Assembly (NCBI GenBank): GCA_017411665.1
Contig: JAFQPT010000254.1
Coordinates: forward strand, 1-5,820
From: Oscillospiraceae bacterium
Lineage (GTDB): Bacteria; Bacillota_A; Clostridia; Oscillospirales; Oscillospiraceae
Length of the DNA stretch: 5,820 nucleotides
Reading direction: 5' to 3'
A program made the translations under genes and the position numbers. The notes under the pieces were generated by a model that had not been told where the DNA came from, did not search any database, and was given only the letters and a program-made list of their open reading frames with translations. Shown here piece after piece: positions 4,705 to 5,820 of this stretch (its first letter is position 1; each line of letters starts with the position of its first letter).

Positions 4705-5418
4705 ATGGCAGCGTTTTGGACAGGCCTGGGGCTTGTTTGCGTGTACTTTGTCATTTGCGCCTCGATTGGTGTGGTCATTCGTTTGTGCACAGCCATTCCC
4801 GATGAGCCATTCCGCAAGCTGCTCCATCTGATTTTGCTGGGGTCGCTGCCTGTGTGGATTTCCGTGTACAAGCTGTGGTGGATGGCTGCCCTGTCCGCAC
4901 TGCTGTTTGCAGCGGTGGTGTATCCCATTCTGGCGGCAGCGGAGCATTTGCGGGGGTATTCCCATCTGCTGACGGAGCGCAAAGACGGAGAGCTGAAAAA
5001 AAGCCTGCTCATTGTGTTTAGCATGTTTGCAGTGGTTATCACCGTGTGCTGGGGACTGCTGGACGACCGCTGGCTGGCGGTTGCCAGTGTGTTTGCATGG
5101 GGCTTCGGTGACGCGGCAGCTGCACTGGTGGGCAAACGCTTCGGACGTCACAAGCTGCGGGGCAGACATATTGAAGGCACGAAAAGCGTGGAGGGCAGCG
5201 TGGCGATGTTTGCGGTGTCCTTTCTGAGTGTATTTGTGGTGATGACGGTGCGAGGCGGCATGGGTGTATTCGGCTGTGTGGCTGCTGCGTATGTGACGGC
5301 TGCTGTGGCTGCGGTTGTGGAGCTGTATTCCATGAGCGGCAACGACACCATCACCTGCCCACTGGCGGCAATGGCGGTGCTGCTGCCGCTGACATGGCTG
5401 TTTGGAGGTGGCGTATGA
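4705..5418 (+). CDS. SEC59/VTE5-like lipid kinase family membrane protein (dolichol/phytol kinase, COG0170)
   Basis: 237 residues, strongly hydrophobic, with about six to seven membrane helices. Family motifs are in order: FRKLLHL (36-42); the cytosolic ERKDGELKKSLL stretch after TM3; GFGDAAAALVGKRFG (133-147) with Asp136; GTKSVEGS (158-165) with Lys160 and Glu163; and NDTITCPL (213-220) near the C-terminus. These are the conserved blocks of CTP-dependent polyprenol/phytol kinases, distantly related to CDP-diglyceride synthases. A membrane enzyme that phosphorylates a lipid alcohol such as a polyprenol is therefore likely; the exact substrate is unknown. Spacing and size are normal, with no broken motif. 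It overlaps the next gene by ATGA, so the two are translationally coupled. A phosphatidate cytidylyltransferase label is the main alternative annotation. Confidence 0.82.
   Translation: MAAFWTGLGLVCVYFVICASIGVVIRLCTAIPDEPFRKLLHLILLGSLPVWISVYKLWWMAALSALLFAAVVYPILAAAEHLRGYSHLLTERKDGELKKSLLIVFSMFAVVITVCWGLLDDRWLAVASVFAWGFGDAAAALVGKRFGRHKLRGRHIEGTKSVEGSVAMFAVSFLSVFVVMTVRGGMGVFGCVAAAYVTAAVAAVVELYSMSGNDTITCPLAAMAVLLPLTWLFGGGV
5404..5410 (+). promoter_or_regulatory. Ribosome binding site inside the SEC59-like gene for the next gene
   Basis: GGAGGTG lies within the last codons of the upstream gene, 4 nt before the ATG at 5415. With the ATGA stop/start overlap it fixes the start of the last gene and indicates coupled translation. 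It also encodes the GGG near the end of the upstream protein. Confidence 0.8.
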
Positions 5419-5820
5419 GTACACAGAAAAAATCGGGCAAAAGCACTCTGTTGATGTCGGTGCTCATGAGTGCACCCGGGCCGCTGATTGTGGGCCTGGG
5501 GCTGATTGCGGGCAGAAGTGCCACCCAGCTGGCAGACTTCATCCGCCGCAGTGCGGAGCTGCTGGCCATCATTGCCTCCTTCGTTGTGTATCATCTGACC
5601 GATGGGGAGCGCATTTCCGAGGCACGGAAACACCGTCTGGAACAGGGCGTCAACTGCTTTGTGGGTGCTACCATGTGCCTGAGCGGCAGTGCGATGATTC
5701 TGATTGCGCTGCTGGCAGGAGAATCGGAGACCGGCAATGTGATTCCCGGTCTCACCATTGCGATTCTGGGTGTCATTGCCAATACCATCTTCTTTTTCCG
5801 CTATCGGAAGCTCAGCCGTA
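5415..5820 (+). CDS. Membrane protein resembling cation diffusion facilitators (3' end missing)
   Basis: The frame runs open from the ATG at 5415 to the right edge: 135 residues visible, no stop. A basic, Ser-rich N-terminus (MSTQKKSGKS) precedes hydrophobic segments at about 20-32, 46-61, 80-101 and 110-128, and a basic loop RYRKLSR follows. The stretch GRSATQLADFIRRSAELLA (33-51) resembles the TM1-TM2 region of CDF (COG0053) transporters (LADA.HS..D). However, the usual TM2 metal ligand pair H/D...D appears as Arg44...Glu48. The linker between TM2 and TM3 (DGERISEARKHRLEQGVN) also fits that family. Only the N-terminal half is visible, so TM5 and the cytosolic domain cannot be checked. It is probably co-expressed with the SEC59-like gene. 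A cation-transporter relative without normal metal binding is the best guess, and a non-transporting membrane protein is the alternative. Confidence 0.55.
   Translation, partial: MSTQKKSGKSTLLMSVLMSAPGPLIVGLGLIAGRSATQLADFIRRSAELLAIIASFVVYHLTDGERISEARKHRLEQGVNCFVGATMCLSGSAMILIALLAGESETGNVIPGLTIAILGVIANTIFFFRYRKLSR

Noticed and set aside
4684..5424. Minus-strand open frame of 246 codons opposite the SEC59-like gene
   Set aside because: Rich in His, Gln, Arg and Cys with no domain, and exactly antisense to a gene with clear family motifs and a good promoter and ribosome binding site.

Overview
The window looks like a piece of a moderately GC-rich Bacillota chromosome, most likely a gut clostridium of the Oscillospiraceae/Ruminococcaceae kind. 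This is inferred from strong AGGAGG-type ribosome binding sites, sigma-A-like promoters, a B. subtilis ydjG/ydjH-like gene pair, an encoded tRNA CCA end, and palindromic intergenic repeats of a style I recall from these genomes. The species cannot be named from the sequence. All genes read on the plus strand. Seven protein genes are supported, of which the first and last run off the window edges, plus one tRNA-Tyr.

Left block (1-3372). The 3' part of a UlaG-like metallo-beta-lactamase-fold hydrolase is followed 18 bp later by a membrane-anchored double zinc-ribbon protein (YdjG-like). A secreted or membrane TPM-domain protein (YdjH-like) follows after 13 bp. These three probably form one transcript. 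A palindromic intergenic repeat (2598-2667) separates them from a HAD-family phosphatase of the phosphoglycolate phosphatase type, which ends in a GC-rich hairpin. The YdjG/YdjH pair is part of the PspA-linked envelope stress system in B. subtilis, but neither pspA nor the SPFH gene ydjI is adjacent here.

Middle block (3400-3992). A near-consensus promoter drives tRNA-Tyr(GTA), which ends at a strong terminator. About 450 bp without a protein gene follow. They hold an array of seven short hairpins separated by a 7-nt motif that reverses orientation half way (GTGAAAT on the left, ATTTCAC on the right), two more T-tailed terminator hairpins, and an inverted 13-nt copy of the tRNA 3' end that is itself followed by an A-tract and a hairpin. 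This is the least ordinary part of the window.

Right block (3940-5820). A visibly AT-richer YdcF/SanA-type (DUF218) membrane protein gene has its own extended -10 promoter with a 9-bp direct repeat in the spacer. A second extended -10 promoter then drives a dolichol/phytol-kinase-family (SEC59-like) integral membrane protein. That gene overlaps by ATGA with a four-helix-or-more membrane protein resembling the N-terminal half of cation diffusion facilitators, which is cut by the right edge. The common theme of the protein genes is envelope and lipid-carrier or phosphate metabolism, but no single pathway ties them together. I see no convincing new defence, toxin or mobile system. The hairpin array and its inverted tRNA ends are the best candidates for follow-up.
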